From the NCBI RefSeq assembly GCF_029906345.1, contig NZ_JARYGY010000010.1, forward strand, positions 62,001 to 126,000: 64,000 bases of DNA. The letters run 5' to 3'. The translations under genes and the position numbers were made by a program. The notes below the pieces were generated by a model. That model saw nothing but the letters and a program-made list of their open reading frames with translations. It had not been told where the DNA came from and made no database searches. Positions 35,108 to 46,100 of the stretch are shown here, piece after piece (within the stretch, counting starts at the first letter, position 1; each line of letters opens with the position of its first letter). Source of the stretch: Aquimarina mycalae (GTDB lineage: Bacteria > Bacteroidota > Bacteroidia > Flavobacteriales > Flavobacteriaceae).

Positions 35108-38100
35108 TTAATTCATTTTCACTTTTTTACCTTCTGTACGATCTGGTTTCACACCTGCTTCTTTAAGCAATGGGTGTATCTTTTTCTGTACAGTCTTAGT
35201 GACTAGTTTGTTATACTTTTCTATACGTTCTAATGAGCTTTTGTTTCCTTTTAATATTGCTCCTTGAGAAGAGATCACTTCAAAACCTTTAGATAATTTT
35301 TTATTACTAATACCTGTAAACTTCCACGTACCATCTGGTTGAACAGCTTCTTTGGAAAATTGTACTCCATCTAATTTTAAGGAAACATGTTCTGGCAGTT
35401 TTCCAGTTTCTGGATCCACAGTTGTGATTCCTTGAAACGTAGTTTTATTATTTTTAGAATCTGCAACATCAATATAAAGATTTGATGCCCCATCTGTAAC
35501 TGTCATAATTCCCCAAATACCACTATTAAAACTCTGATTAAGCATACTACTATATAAATAATCTCCAGGCACTTTATTATCACCTCCAGCACTATTAATC
35601 AATAAATCAAAACTATTTAATGGACCTACTTGATCTCTAAAACCAAACCATTGCGATTTATCATTGTTTCCTAATTGTGTAGAATTATTAGTATAAGGTT
35701 CTTCTTGCCATACGTGACCGTGTAAATTGAAGGTTTCTGTTTTTCCGTTACCTCCAGGATGTAATAAACGCAATCTTAATGGAACTCCAGCCTTTGCTAT
35801 AAATCTAGGAGTTGCTGGATAATAACCTTCTCCAGAACCATCATTAGAGGTGATACCAGCTAAATCATTCTGATTTAAATTATTACTTTTTGGATTGGGT
35901 AATCTACTTGCCATAGGTTCTGATTTGTAATTAAGACCATAACCAACTGTTGCATAACCTTTGACTGTTCCAGTAGAATCTGGACTAACTTTAATGTTAT
36001 CCTGAAATTGCATTACAAATTCTCTAAATAGTAAGTTCTTATTGCTATCATAAATATTAGCTGAGTGTGAAGAATTAACATCTTCTACCCATGTAGAACC
36101 AGCAGGTTCTATAATCAGCGCTCCAAAAAGACCTTTTACATATTGTTCTAAAGGATCAGGACCTGAAAGTACAACAGATCCAAACTCAACAGGAACTGGT
36201 GTGCTACCTTGCCATTTTCCAGCATACCACTCATAGGTTCTACTATTTCCAATCGATACAGTTTGAGTTGCGTTAAGTCCTATATTAGCACCATCATTTT
36301 TTCCTACGTCATAGGATAATAGTTCTGCGTGTAATCCAACATCAGAAGAAGCGACAACGCTTGTGCTAATACCTTTTCCACTTTTACTTTGATAACTGTA
36401 AGTACCTGGATTGGTTTTGAATCCTTTTGTTATTTTATTGGTAAGATTAACAATTACGCATTCTCCTGCATTAGCTCTAAGTACCAAAGGTTCTTGTTTC
36501 CAGGTTCCTGAAGCTAACTCTTCATTTTTTACAAACACGATGGCATCATCTTCTTTATTACCAAAACGCTCATTATATACTAGGTTTCCTCCTAATTGAT
36601 CTATAGAAACAGCAGTTACGTTATAAGTTCTCTTCTCCGCTTCATTAGGACAACCACAGTTTTTAGGTAATGATTTTATAGGATCTGTTTTAACATTATT
36701 ATTTGGTAGCGGAACAATATCTTGCTGAACAGTCTCATAAGCACGCATTAGACCCCAAAGACCTGCCTCTCTACCAGAAGCATCGGCACTAGCTTCATAT
36801 AGATAATCCGTAAACTCATTAGTACTAGATGTTTTATCTGTTACAGGAAGTTGAAAGTTCATTTCAAAATGTTCAGATAATCCCATATTTTGAGTAGATC
36901 TCAATCCTGAGTTTTTATTGGATGGTTCAAAAAGCCAGTTAACACCATGTATATTAAAGAAATGAGAAGTTACGTGAGCTCCTACCAAAGTTCTGATTTG
37001 TATTTTGTCATTTTCATATGCTCTAAACAGTGGAGTATAAGGATCACCTGGTTGCATTGCTGCACCAATAGGATTTACAGGAAATTTAAACGTATCACTT
37101 CCAGGAACGAAAGATCCTCCTACAGGCTGTGTGTTAAAAGCGGGATCTTCACGATTTGTCAAAGAACTATATACATATGCAAGATTACCAGGAATACCTG
37201 ATGCCTGCACATATGTAGAATCCGTATTAGGATAAGATGCTCGTAATGGTAATGGTTCATTTCTATAGTTCATAGAATATGTTCCTCTAAAACCAAAGGA
37301 AACTAATTCTGGATATGCTTGATTTTTTATAACTTTATCTGGATCCATCCAACCAGTATACGCGGTTATAGCATTATCAAATTGTTGTTTAGCTTCTCCT
37401 GAATATTCTTTAGGGAAAGTTGGGTAAATATCGGGTGTTGTACGGCTATCAGGTAGATATGCTTGTTGCGTGTCTTGAAACTCTAACATAAACTCACGAT
37501 AACTATCATCTTTGTTTTCTGTTACAATATTTGCCTGCCAACTCGTAGGCCCTCCATCACTCACTTCTCTTTGTATTCCATTTACAGTAACTGGACGTTT
37601 TACTCCATTATTTGCGATACCTAAAGGTTTTCCTGTTATTGGATTTATCCATTTTGATTTATAAGGTTCTATAAGTAAACCAGCATATAAACCAATCTGT
37701 TGATGTGTAGAAGGACCAAAATGGTCATGAGTAAATACGGTTCTAAGGGTTCGATCCTCGCCTCTGTTATTTAATAATGGATCAGAATACCATCGTTGGA
37801 TTGTAGTCTGAGCTCCACGCCAATCTTGTCCTTCTGGAGCGTCACCCCAAATAGGGTTAGGCTCATGAGGAACTAATAACTTTTTGTTCACAGCGTATGA
37901 AGCTACATCTGTAATAGCTTTCCCTGGTTGATATGCATAGGTATATCGCTTTCCGCCATTATTAATGGCATCAATACGGTGTGTAACCATGTCAGGAGCT
38001 AGTGTTCCATCTTCATAATTCCACCCATTTGCAGCTCCATCAGAAGAGGTTACATCAAACTTTACTAAATGAATATGTTGCCCTATAATATCTGTAGGAG

Positions 38101-40696
38101 TTCGTACCTGATAATCATCTAACTCGTAATACTCTGGAACTAAATTGGTATGCCAGAATTCTATATATTCTCTAGAGTTCGCTCTGAAGTAGAATGGCTC
38201 TGGTGGTTTTTGTCCCTGAATATTAGAAGAGACATCTCCCCATAACGAAATAATTCGTTGTTGTGGATAATGCCAACCTTTTTTATTTAAAACCACATCC
38301 AGTTGGATGTTAGCAGCTTTATAAGTTCTTTTCGTACCTACTTTATTACCGTTAAGATCTACTGCAGGGTCAGCGAATGGAGCTCCAGATACTGGAGGCA
38401 AACCATTTAATATAAAATTACCTTTTGTTCCTTCTGGAGTCATAGTTGCATGCTTACGTTTTGCGTGAGTAGCCATTGCAACTTTCTCTACTTCGGTACC
38501 ATCTTCTGGTAGTTCAATCACTTCAATATCTTCTATGATTTTAGTCCAATCATACGGAGTGTGATTTTCAAAAGGTACTGAAGCTTTATAAATTACATTT
38601 CTAGGAAGTCCACCATTAAGAGGACCGTATGCAATAGAATCTCCTACAGCATTATAAATTGCTCCTTTTGCAAAATCCATTGGAGGATGTGGAGGCCTGC
38701 TTCCTGCAACTCCTGGAATAAAAAATGGAAAACCAGGATTCCTTGTAAGATCGTCTATCACGATTTCTCCATTTTCAATATGAATTTTAGAAGGTACTGG
38801 TGCCATAGCTCTTTTTGGTATTGGAACTAATCCTGGAATTGCAGTTCCAGCTTTGATCTCACCATCTGGTAGTGCTCTAGAATTTGTTGCTGCGATTCCA
38901 TTACTATCTAGTTTTGTACCTAATTCTAGTACATCATGTACTCTCCACATAGCCCACATTCCTTGTGCAAAATGTGGATAAAAGTGGCAATGAAAAATTT
39001 GATCTCCAACCGTCTTATTTAAATTACCACTTCCGTCATATACCATTTCTAAAGTATATGATGATCCTGGATTAATGGTTTGACTATCTAGATAATGCCC
39101 TTCATCACTATTTGGAGAATGTAACCACTGATGTGCATGTTGATGATGAACATGGGTAAGACCTGCTCCCGCATGGGTAACTCTAAATTTTACGTGATCA
39201 TTCATATAACTGTGATACACATTCGAAGGATCATCTGGATATAGTACTTTTTTCGCTTTAGGAATTTTAAGAGCTTCTAACTGAATAGAATCGGCGGGAT
39301 TAGAATTCATTAGAAACTGATTCTGTTGAGTAATATTTTGTGCAGTTACAGAGGCAGAATTAGCAGGAATGTCAACAATAGTAGAAGGATCTCCTACAGA
39401 CCAAGAACTTAAAAAGAATTCTTCGTATGCACAATCATCACAATCTGCCATAGGACCTACACCAATTCTATTAGCGTATATTTCTGCTCCAATACCTCCA
39501 GATCCATAATTAATTGAGAAATTATCCTTTCCAGTTGCCAAGGTGTTCTTAAGTGCAAGACTATCTCCTCCAAACTTGTTGGGAACATTATTATCTTGAT
39601 AAAATATAGGAAATGCCTGTACTGTCCACGGTGATTCGTGATAATGAATTCCAAATTCGCGATATGGTCTTCTTCTATCGGGAGAAGCAGGAACTTTAAA
39701 AAAAGAAGGACTTTCTCCTGTGAAATTTCCAGCATTAGGACCTGTAATTATAGCAGTTAAATCTGTATGTACCAAAGTCCTAGTTACACTTCCGTTAGTA
39801 TGCTTTTTTTCTGTATACATTTTTAAGATAGGTTTACCATCGGAGTCCTTCTTATTATAATCTATAATTGGAAATGTTCTTTCCATATCATAAATATTAG
39901 ATACATCACTTTTTTCTACACGGATATTAGCTGCATTAGCATACTCTGAAAGTTGTTCATAATGAGTTATAGTTTTGTCTAAATCGGCTTCAGTAACCTG
40001 ACTTCTATACCATTCGGCTCCTTTAGGTTGAACATTTAAGGTTCCGAATAGACCATTAGTTAATTGTCCTCCTGCTTGCCCACCAGGAGCAACAGTAGCT
40101 CCAGTACTGTATAACATAAATGTACCTTCTTCAGGTACTCTTAATACATATTCTTTTGTTTCACCTGGATTCGCTAAACTCGATGGATTTGCTCCAGACC
40201 AACTACCATCAGAGCTGATGTTTTTAGCCATTTCTGTTCCAAGAATATGAACTCCTGCAGCTCTGGTCATGGGATAAATTCCAGCTGCTTGACTTTGATC
40301 TACCGTACCTGGTTGTGTGGTTCCATATGCATCGACTATATCCGTATCTTTATATGGAGCTAATAGATTAGTGAATTTTATCTTTAGGATATTTCCCTTA
40401 TTTGCCCTTAATACAATTGGACGGGGACGTTTATCAGATTTGAGACATACTTTACCAAGAATGTTGTCAGGAACTGGATAAGTAATATTTGTATCTAGAT
40501 CACTTATCAAAGCAAAAATCATTCCTGTAGGTTGAGCTGCGCCCAATCTGTTGTACATAAATGGCTGATTGATTGCTGCCATTTCTACATAAACAGTGTC
40601 TTTTACTTGTGCAGTTGAGAAGTTTGTTACACTTGTTAAAAGCATAACTATAAAAATCTTTACAAAATAGGAGGGCTTGCGAATAGAAACTACCAT
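35108..40696 (-). CDS. giant multidomain multicopper oxidase-like protein
   Basis: An 1862-aa exported protein (signal peptide to about residue 30) built of many cupredoxin domains, comparable in scale to MnxG-type oxidases. Copper motifs occur as HVHHQHAHQW near residue 515, the type 1 site HCHFYPHFAQGM near residue 567 (HCHX3HX4M pattern), HIHLVKFD near 873, HDHFGPSTHQQ near 987, HFFNIHGVNW near 1244 and NLHGHVW near 1657. A tail of about 60 basic residues closes the protein. First gene of the 14-gene block. Known giant relatives oxidise Mn(II) in some Pseudomonas and Bacillus; the substrate here is not determinable. Confidence 0.85.
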   Translation of the reverse strand: MVVSIRKPSYFVKIFIVMLLTSVTNFSTAQVKDTVYVEMAAINQPFMYNRLGAAQPTGMIFALISDLDTNITYPVPDNILGKVCLKSDKRPRPIVLRANKGNILKIKFTNLLAPYKDTDIVDAYGTTQPGTVDQSQAAGIYPMTRAAGVHILGTEMAKNISSDGSWSGANPSSLANPGETKEYVLRVPEEGTFMLYSTGATVAPGGQAGGQLTNGLFGTLNVQPKGAEWYRSQVTEADLDKTITHYEQLSEYANAANIRVEKSDVSNIYDMERTFPIIDYNKKDSDGKPILKMYTEKKHTNGSVTRTLVHTDLTAIITGPNAGNFTGESPSFFKVPASPDRRRPYREFGIHYHESPWTVQAFPIFYQDNNVPNKFGGDSLALKNTLATGKDNFSINYGSGGIGAEIYANRIGVGPMADCDDCAYEEFFLSSWSVGDPSTIVDIPANSASVTAQNITQQNQFLMNSNPADSIQLEALKIPKAKKVLYPDDPSNVYHSYMNDHVKFRVTHAGAGLTHVHHQHAHQWLHSPNSDEGHYLDSQTINPGSSYTLEMVYDGSGNLNKTVGDQIFHCHFYPHFAQGMWAMWRVHDVLELGTKLDSNGIAATNSRALPDGEIKAGTAIPGLVPIPKRAMAPVPSKIHIENGEIVIDDLTRNPGFPFFIPGVAGSRPPHPPMDFAKGAIYNAVGDSIAYGPLNGGLPRNVIYKASVPFENHTPYDWTKIIEDIEVIELPEDGTEVEKVAMATHAKRKHATMTPEGTKGNFILNGLPPVSGAPFADPAVDLNGNKVGTKRTYKAANIQLDVVLNKKGWHYPQQRIISLWGDVSSNIQGQKPPEPFYFRANSREYIEFWHTNLVPEYYELDDYQVRTPTDIIGQHIHLVKFDVTSSDGAANGWNYEDGTLAPDMVTHRIDAINNGGKRYTYAYQPGKAITDVASYAVNKKLLVPHEPNPIWGDAPEGQDWRGAQTTIQRWYSDPLLNNRGEDRTLRTVFTHDHFGPSTHQQIGLYAGLLIEPYKSKWINPITGKPLGIANNGVKRPVTVNGIQREVSDGGPTSWQANIVTENKDDSYREFMLEFQDTQQAYLPDSRTTPDIYPTFPKEYSGEAKQQFDNAITAYTGWMDPDKVIKNQAYPELVSFGFRGTYSMNYRNEPLPLRASYPNTDSTYVQASGIPGNLAYVYSSLTNREDPAFNTQPVGGSFVPGSDTFKFPVNPIGAAMQPGDPYTPLFRAYENDKIQIRTLVGAHVTSHFFNIHGVNWLFEPSNKNSGLRSTQNMGLSEHFEMNFQLPVTDKTSSTNEFTDYLYEASADASGREAGLWGLMRAYETVQQDIVPLPNNNVKTDPIKSLPKNCGCPNEAEKRTYNVTAVSIDQLGGNLVYNERFGNKEDDAIVFVKNEELASGTWKQEPLVLRANAGECVIVNLTNKITKGFKTNPGTYSYQSKSGKGISTSVVASSDVGLHAELLSYDVGKNDGANIGLNATQTVSIGNSRTYEWYAGKWQGSTPVPVEFGSVVLSGPDPLEQYVKGLFGALIIEPAGSTWVEDVNSSHSANIYDSNKNLLFREFVMQFQDNIKVSPDSTGTVKGYATVGYGLNYKSEPMASRLPNPKSNNLNQNDLAGITSNDGSGEGYYPATPRFIAKAGVPLRLRLLHPGGNGKTETFNLHGHVWQEEPYTNNSTQLGNNDKSQWFGFRDQVGPLNSFDLLINSAGGDNKVPGDYLYSSMLNQSFNSGIWGIMTVTDGASNLYIDVADSKNNKTTFQGITTVDPETGKLPEHVSLKLDGVQFSKEAVQPDGTWKFTGISNKKLSKGFEVISSQGAILKGNKSSLERIEKYNKLVTKTVQKKIHPLLKEAGVKPDRTEGKKVKMN

Positions 40697-41266
40697 AACT
40701 TTTGATTTGTGTGTTTAATTAGTTATATCATCATTACAGTAGTTTATTAAGAAACTTTTGTAATGGTTATTTTATAATTTGATCCTACTCTGATTGATGT
40801 CGTACTACTCACATTTTATTGTCAAAATCTACATATTCAATAGCCTGTACGTTGTTTTAATACTTTTGATTATGTTAAATATATAGAGAAATCTAATGTG
40901 GGAATACCCGTATAAATACCTGTTTTTGAGTGTTTTGTGGTGAAGTTTATCTATTGTATAATTGAGGTTAAGCCGTAATATTTTAGTTTTGAGGGATGTT
41001 GGTATTTAGTGATTTTTTCCCCGTTCACAGTGAACTGCCTTAGAAATGAAGAGACTAAAGAGGTAATAATTGTATTTAAAGAAAAACTCTTCTTACTTTA
41101 AGATTAAATAGCATCAGTTTATAGACAATAGGTTACGGGAAACATTTCTGTAGGTTTTTTTGTTAAAAAAGATGACTATACTTGATAATACACAGTGAAG
41201 GAGAAATGGGGTAATTGAGCTTTTAGATGTACAACATTCTAAACCAATCAAACAATAGAATGATTT
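40697..41266. other. 570-bp intergenic region upstream of the copper/oxygenase block
   Basis: Should contain the promoter of the minus-strand 14-gene block. It holds a perfect 13-bp palindrome, GTTCACAGTGAAC at 41023-41035, about 330 nt before the oxidase start, and a loose inverted repeat CATTCTA/TAGAATG (41235-41241, 41256-41262) just after the stop of the upstream regulator gene. No clear TAnnTTTG box reading towards the oxidase was found, and no RNA gene is recognised. Confidence 0.4.
41023..41035. promoter_or_regulatory. 13-bp palindrome, candidate operator
   Basis: GTTCAC-A-GTGAAC is a perfect palindrome with 6-bp arms in otherwise AT-rich non-coding DNA. It is isolated and lies between the LuxR-type regulator gene and the oxidase operon, a plausible protein-binding site. 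No second copy was seen nearby. Confidence 0.3.
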
Positions 41267-42928
41267 TTATACCAATTCCATTATAGCTTGCTCCAACTCT
41301 TGCTCTCTACTTAATCCCATTTTCTTTCTGATACGGTGTCTGGAGGCTTTAATAGATCCCATGGTTACATTACGAATCACCATAATTTCTTTAAGACTTA
41401 GATTCATGCGCATCAAGGCACATATTTCTCTTTCAGATTTAGTGAGTTCAGGATATAAGTCTCTGAGTTTTTGGTTAAATGCTTCATCAAGCTGTTCAAT
41501 ATTATCTCCGATAGAATCAAATTTACTTTCTGTACCGATCTGTGCATTAAGGTCACTAATTAAAGACTGAAAATCCGAAACATCTACAGCATCTGCATGT
41601 TGTTTTACCTTTTTAAGCTTAGAAAGGAATTCTTGCTTAAACTGCAGCCGCATTTTATTATCCGCTACCAACTGCTTAGCCTGATACGTAGTGTGTTTTA
41701 ATTTCTCATCCAATAACTCTTTCTCAAGCTGTTCTTTTTTGAAACGTTCTTTATTCAGTTTTCTTCGATTGTTTACAACGAGCAATAATGTTACAATTCC
41801 TGCTGAGGCTAAAAGTAGTAAAGTAATATAAAGTCGACTCGTAGCCTGCTGTGCTTCGTTTTTTAATTGAATTTCACGTTTTTCATTGACAAATTGAAGG
41901 CTATCTGCTAGTTTTTCCTTCTGAAATTGATAATTCAATTCTAGTGTAGTGATCTTTTTAGCATTCTTAACATTAAAAATCGAATCGTAGTAATATTTGT
42001 GGGTTTTATAATAGCCAAGTGCATTTTTATAATTACCCATCTGCTCATAAATATAGCTTCTTAATTGATAAATAATAGGAAGTTTAGAGGTATTACCTTG
42101 TTTTTTAGCATAATCAAGAGCTTCATCCATATAGGATAGGGCTTCCTGATATTTCCCTAAATCCGAATGGATTTTGGCAAGGTGCATTAATGTATTAGAA
42201 AGGAAGTTATAATCTTTTGTTGATTTAAAAATATCAATAGTTTCTTCATATAAAGCAATAGCTTTTTCATACTTGCCAGTAGTATAATAGATAGTTGCTA
42301 TATTATCATTGGATTTTGCTTTATCTTTAAGTGTTGGCGAATAATTTTTAGATAATTGATAGTAATGCATAGCAGAATCATTCTCCTTGGTATAATAATA
42401 TATGACTCCCAGCATATTATAGGTACGGGCTAATTGAGAACTATCTACATGTCGTTCCTGTATAGCTATAGATTTTAAAAAATAAGCTTTTGACTTATCA
42501 TATTCTTTTTGATATCTAAAGATCATAGCGATGCTATGATAACTCTTGGCAATTTCAAAAGAATCCTGCAATTTTTCCCTGATTTTTAGAGCCTTTAACC
42601 TAAGGCCTAGAGAGTTTTTATAATTGGTTTGCTTAGATTCATATTTTCCCAATACATCCAAAATACGTGCTTTTTGTTTTAAAAAGTGATCAGAAGGAGA
42701 AGGAATACTATCAATAAACTGCAGGGTTTGGTTCATCAAATCCCTTCCTTGATTTATGCTGTATTGCTCTACCACCTTAGTAAGTTCGAAAAGGTAATGC
42801 ACTTTTAGAGAATCATTAACTGCATCATCAACCTTTTGTCTCAATTCAACTTCTAGACTATCCTGTTGCTGCTGAGCTAGTATGATATATGAAAAGAGTA
42901 AAAAAAAGGCTATTAAAAAGGTTCTCAT
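41267..42928 (-). CDS. TPR-transmembrane-LuxR-type HTH regulator, copy 1
   Basis: A 553-aa protein with a signal peptide, periplasmic tetratricopeptide repeats (about residues 70-330, for example ALGYYKTHKYYYDSIF and AMHYYQLSKNYSPTLK), one transmembrane helix at about residues 365-387, a coiled-coil linker, and a C-terminal LuxR/GerE-like helix-turn-helix (ELTKSEREICALMRMNLSLKE...GSIKASRHRIRKKMGL). The layout is a one-component regulator sensing outside and binding DNA inside. It is paralogous to the product of 49828-51495. It reads towards the copper/oxygenase block and is divergent from the LamG protein gene, so it could control either. Confidence 0.85.
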   Translation of the reverse strand: MRTFLIAFFLLFSYIILAQQQQDSLEVELRQKVDDAVNDSLKVHYLFELTKVVEQYSINQGRDLMNQTLQFIDSIPSPSDHFLKQKARILDVLGKYESKQTNYKNSLGLRLKALKIREKLQDSFEIAKSYHSIAMIFRYQKEYDKSKAYFLKSIAIQERHVDSSQLARTYNMLGVIYYYTKENDSAMHYYQLSKNYSPTLKDKAKSNDNIATIYYTTGKYEKAIALYEETIDIFKSTKDYNFLSNTLMHLAKIHSDLGKYQEALSYMDEALDYAKKQGNTSKLPIIYQLRSYIYEQMGNYKNALGYYKTHKYYYDSIFNVKNAKKITTLELNYQFQKEKLADSLQFVNEKREIQLKNEAQQATSRLYITLLLLASAGIVTLLLVVNNRRKLNKERFKKEQLEKELLDEKLKHTTYQAKQLVADNKMRLQFKQEFLSKLKKVKQHADAVDVSDFQSLISDLNAQIGTESKFDSIGDNIEQLDEAFNQKLRDLYPELTKSEREICALMRMNLSLKEIMVIRNVTMGSIKASRHRIRKKMGLSREQELEQAIMELV

Positions 42929-42957
42929 GATAAATTAGGGGATTTACAGGTGTACTA

Positions 42958-42965
42958 CAAATATA
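42958..42965 (-). promoter_or_regulatory. candidate -7 box (TAnnTTTG) of the TPR regulator copy 1
   Basis: On the minus strand this reads TATATTTG, an exact match to the Bacteroidota -7 consensus, and lies about 30 nt before the start codon. No clear TTG at the usual -33 distance was found, so the call rests on the -7 box alone. Confidence 0.4.
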
Positions 42966-43130
42966 ACAATATTGATCAAAAAAGGAGTCTTGTATGTAAA
43001 TCTAAATTCTTTGAAAAACCCTATGAATAAAGGATTGAAACTTTTTGTAACCACTAAAAACATACAAATTCAAGAAGAGATTTGTACCATTGCTCTCAGA
43101 ATTACAAATAATTTTTTAACCAATAAAAAT

Positions 43131-43140
43131 CCCCCTTATG
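43131..43140 (+). promoter_or_regulatory. CCCCTTAT start-site box, copy 1
   Basis: CCCCCTTATG, where the ATG is the start codon of the LamG protein gene. The same CCCCTTAT string is found at 51743, 53813 and 63038, each within 12 nt of the start codon of an exported-protein gene. It may be a transcription-start or translation-initiation element. Confidence 0.4.
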
Positions 43141-46100
43141 AAAAAACCACTACTCTTATGTTTCGTGGTGTTTTATGTGATAGGATTCACTTCTTATGAA
43201 GCATCTGCCAAAACACCTCTTAAATCCTCTTCAGCATTATTTACACCACAGATTAGCATTACGGGTCCTGATATGATGACAGTGATTGCCAATGGTGATA
43301 CGACTCCTGACATGCTAGATGGGACATTGTATTTTGAATTAGGGACAGGTAACTCTCTAATGACACCTTTTAACATTCAAAACAATGGTGCCAGTGATTT
43401 AAATATTTCGAATATTACAATTACAGGAAACAATGCTTCAGATTTTGTACTCAATGACATGTGGCCAGTCACAGTGTTAAGCGGAACAACAGAATCTTTA
43501 GAAATAAGTTTTGCTCCACAATCTGCAGGAGTAAAAAACGCAATAGTAACCATTACCAGTGATGATCCTACTAATGGAACCTACACATTTGCTATACAAG
43601 GAACCGCTTTTGAAGGTGCTACAGGACTTCATTTTGATGGTGTGAATGATAACATCACCTTTAATAATGGTAATTATAGCTTGAATGACGATTTTACGAT
43701 CGAGTTTTGGATGAAACCTGATATTTCAGGTACGGATGAACATTTTATACTGGATAATGCAAGTGGTAGTGCAGGATATAGTTTACGTATCGATATAACG
43801 CAGCAATTAAATTTTACTTTTTTTACTGCTAGCGGAGTTAAAAATTTAAGCACGTCAACTATCATAAACGATCAATGGCAACATGTCTCCATTGTTTATA
43901 ATGGCTCTCGTTATATAATTTTTATAGATGGTGTGCTTGATAATTCATTGGCTCTTTCTGAAGCTATTGTGGATAGTAGTAATAATCTAACTATAGGAAG
44001 TGCTTTTGGTGGAGGAGAACATTATGCAGGTGCTATAGACGAATTACGAGTGTGGGATGTAGCATTGTCTAGTTGTAGAATTTCAGATCAATCCAGCTGT
44101 CAATTAACAGGAAGTGAAAGTGATCTGTTAGCTTACTACAATTTTAATAGCGGAGAAGTAAACGGAAATAACTTTCCAATGTTTAGTATACTAGATCCTA
44201 ATCATACAATTACCTCTGGTATTCCTCCACAAGGAACTTTAAACAATTTTGGGTTAACAGGTACTACTTCTAACTGGATAGACACTACTGCTAATGGTAT
44301 TTCAGGAAGTTGTAGCACTTATATAGAGTCTATAATTGGGATTGCTTCAAATAGTAACGCTATCAATAATGGGGACACTACAGTAAGTTCAAGTAATAAC
44401 ACCTCTTTTGGAAATGTAGAATTTGGTCAGGCAGAACCTGCAGATTATACGATTAGTAATACAGGTAGCACTACACTAAATATTTCTAATATTATCATTG
44501 ACGGAGCATCTGATTTTACCATTATAGAATCACCAAACACAGTTGCTGCAGGTGCATCTGAAAATTTACGTATCCTTTTTACACCTTCTTCTATTGGAAT
44601 CAAAAATGCTACAGTTCGTATTCTAAATGATGACTGTGATGATGCAACTTTTGAGTTTGCCATAGAGGGAACTGGTTTTATACCTGCCACAGGAATCAGT
44701 TTAGACGGAACAGATGATCATATCGGTATTAATCATAATAGCGCATTCAATACAAGTACATTTACAATAGAAGCGTACTTTAAAACAACATCTACTGCAG
44801 GAGGACAAGCCATTATAAGTAAGTACGATACTACAGGAATTAATGGGTTCTCTTTGTTCTTAAACAGTTCTGGAGGGATACTATTTGAGTACGCAGTACC
44901 AAACCTTGAATCAACAAGTGCATCTAATGCTTCTGGATTAAATGATGGGAACTGGCACCATATTGCTTTAGCATTTGGAGATGGAAAGGCCATATATTAT
45001 ATAGATGGTGTACTAGACAATGAAATTACTTTTAATAATATTCCAGATACCCCAACAAATACAGAATTACTTTACATAGGTTATTCTGCGTTTAATAACG
45101 TTTATTTTAATGGAGATATAGACGAAGTACGTTATTGGTCTAGAACACTATGTTCAGATGAGATTATAGCACAACAAAGCTGTGAATTAGCAGGGAATGA
45201 ATCTGATTTGGTTGCGTATTATAACTTAAATCAAGGAAATGTTACTGCAGACAATACTAGTGAAACAACTATCGATGATGCTACTTCAAATAGTTTAGAT
45301 GGTACCTTGATAAATTTTGCGTTAACAGGAAGTACTTCTAACTGGACAGATACTACTGCGAATGGCATTTCTGGAAATTGCTCAGTCGCTATTCCTGAAA
45401 TTAATGTACAAGGAGATGGTAACGATATCCCTAATGGTGACACGACTCCTGATTCTAGTGATAATACCGATGCAGGAAGCGTTTTGGTTGGTAATTCTGC
45501 AGAGATGAACTTTTTTGTTCGTAACACAGATGGTTCTGGTGCTTTACATATAGATGGGGTGATACTTACGGGTGATACTGGGGATTTTACCATTACGCAA
45601 AATCCTAGTAATAACGCAATACCAGCAACTGAATCTGCTTCATTAAAGATCAATTTTACACCAACATCTGGCGGGACAAAAACGGCTACTGTAATTATTA
45701 GTAGTGATGATTGTGATGAACCAGAATATACTTTTACCATACAAGGAACAGGGATTCCTGCTGGAACTGGTTTAGATTTTGACGGGGCTAATGATTTAGT
45801 AACAATTTCACATGACAATGGGCAAAATAATTTGAATTTCTCGGTTGATTTCTGGATCAAAACTACCGATGGACTCGGAGGAGTCATCAATAAGTTTACT
45901 CCAGATGGAAATAGTGGGTGGCGTATTAATTTGGATGGTGGAAGAATAGAATTTTATTACTATGCCAGTGCTTCAAATTATGTTACAAGGTTATTGAGCC
46001 CTGCAACTTCGGTAAATGACGGTGATTGGCATCACGTAGCGGTTACTCTCAATTCTGGAAACGCCAGATGTTATATCGATGGCACTTTGGCCAGATCAAC

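Noticed and set aside
41235..41262. CATTCTA/TAGAATG hairpin as a terminator of TPR regulator copy 1
   Set aside because: 14-nt loop, 7-bp AT-rich stem and no T-run on the relevant strand.
45231..45890. 219-codon open frame antisense to the LamG giant
   Set aside because: Lies wholly inside a well-supported gene, has a low-complexity Val/Pro/Ser composition typical of the reverse of Asn/Thr-rich surface protein repeats, and has no recognisable domain.
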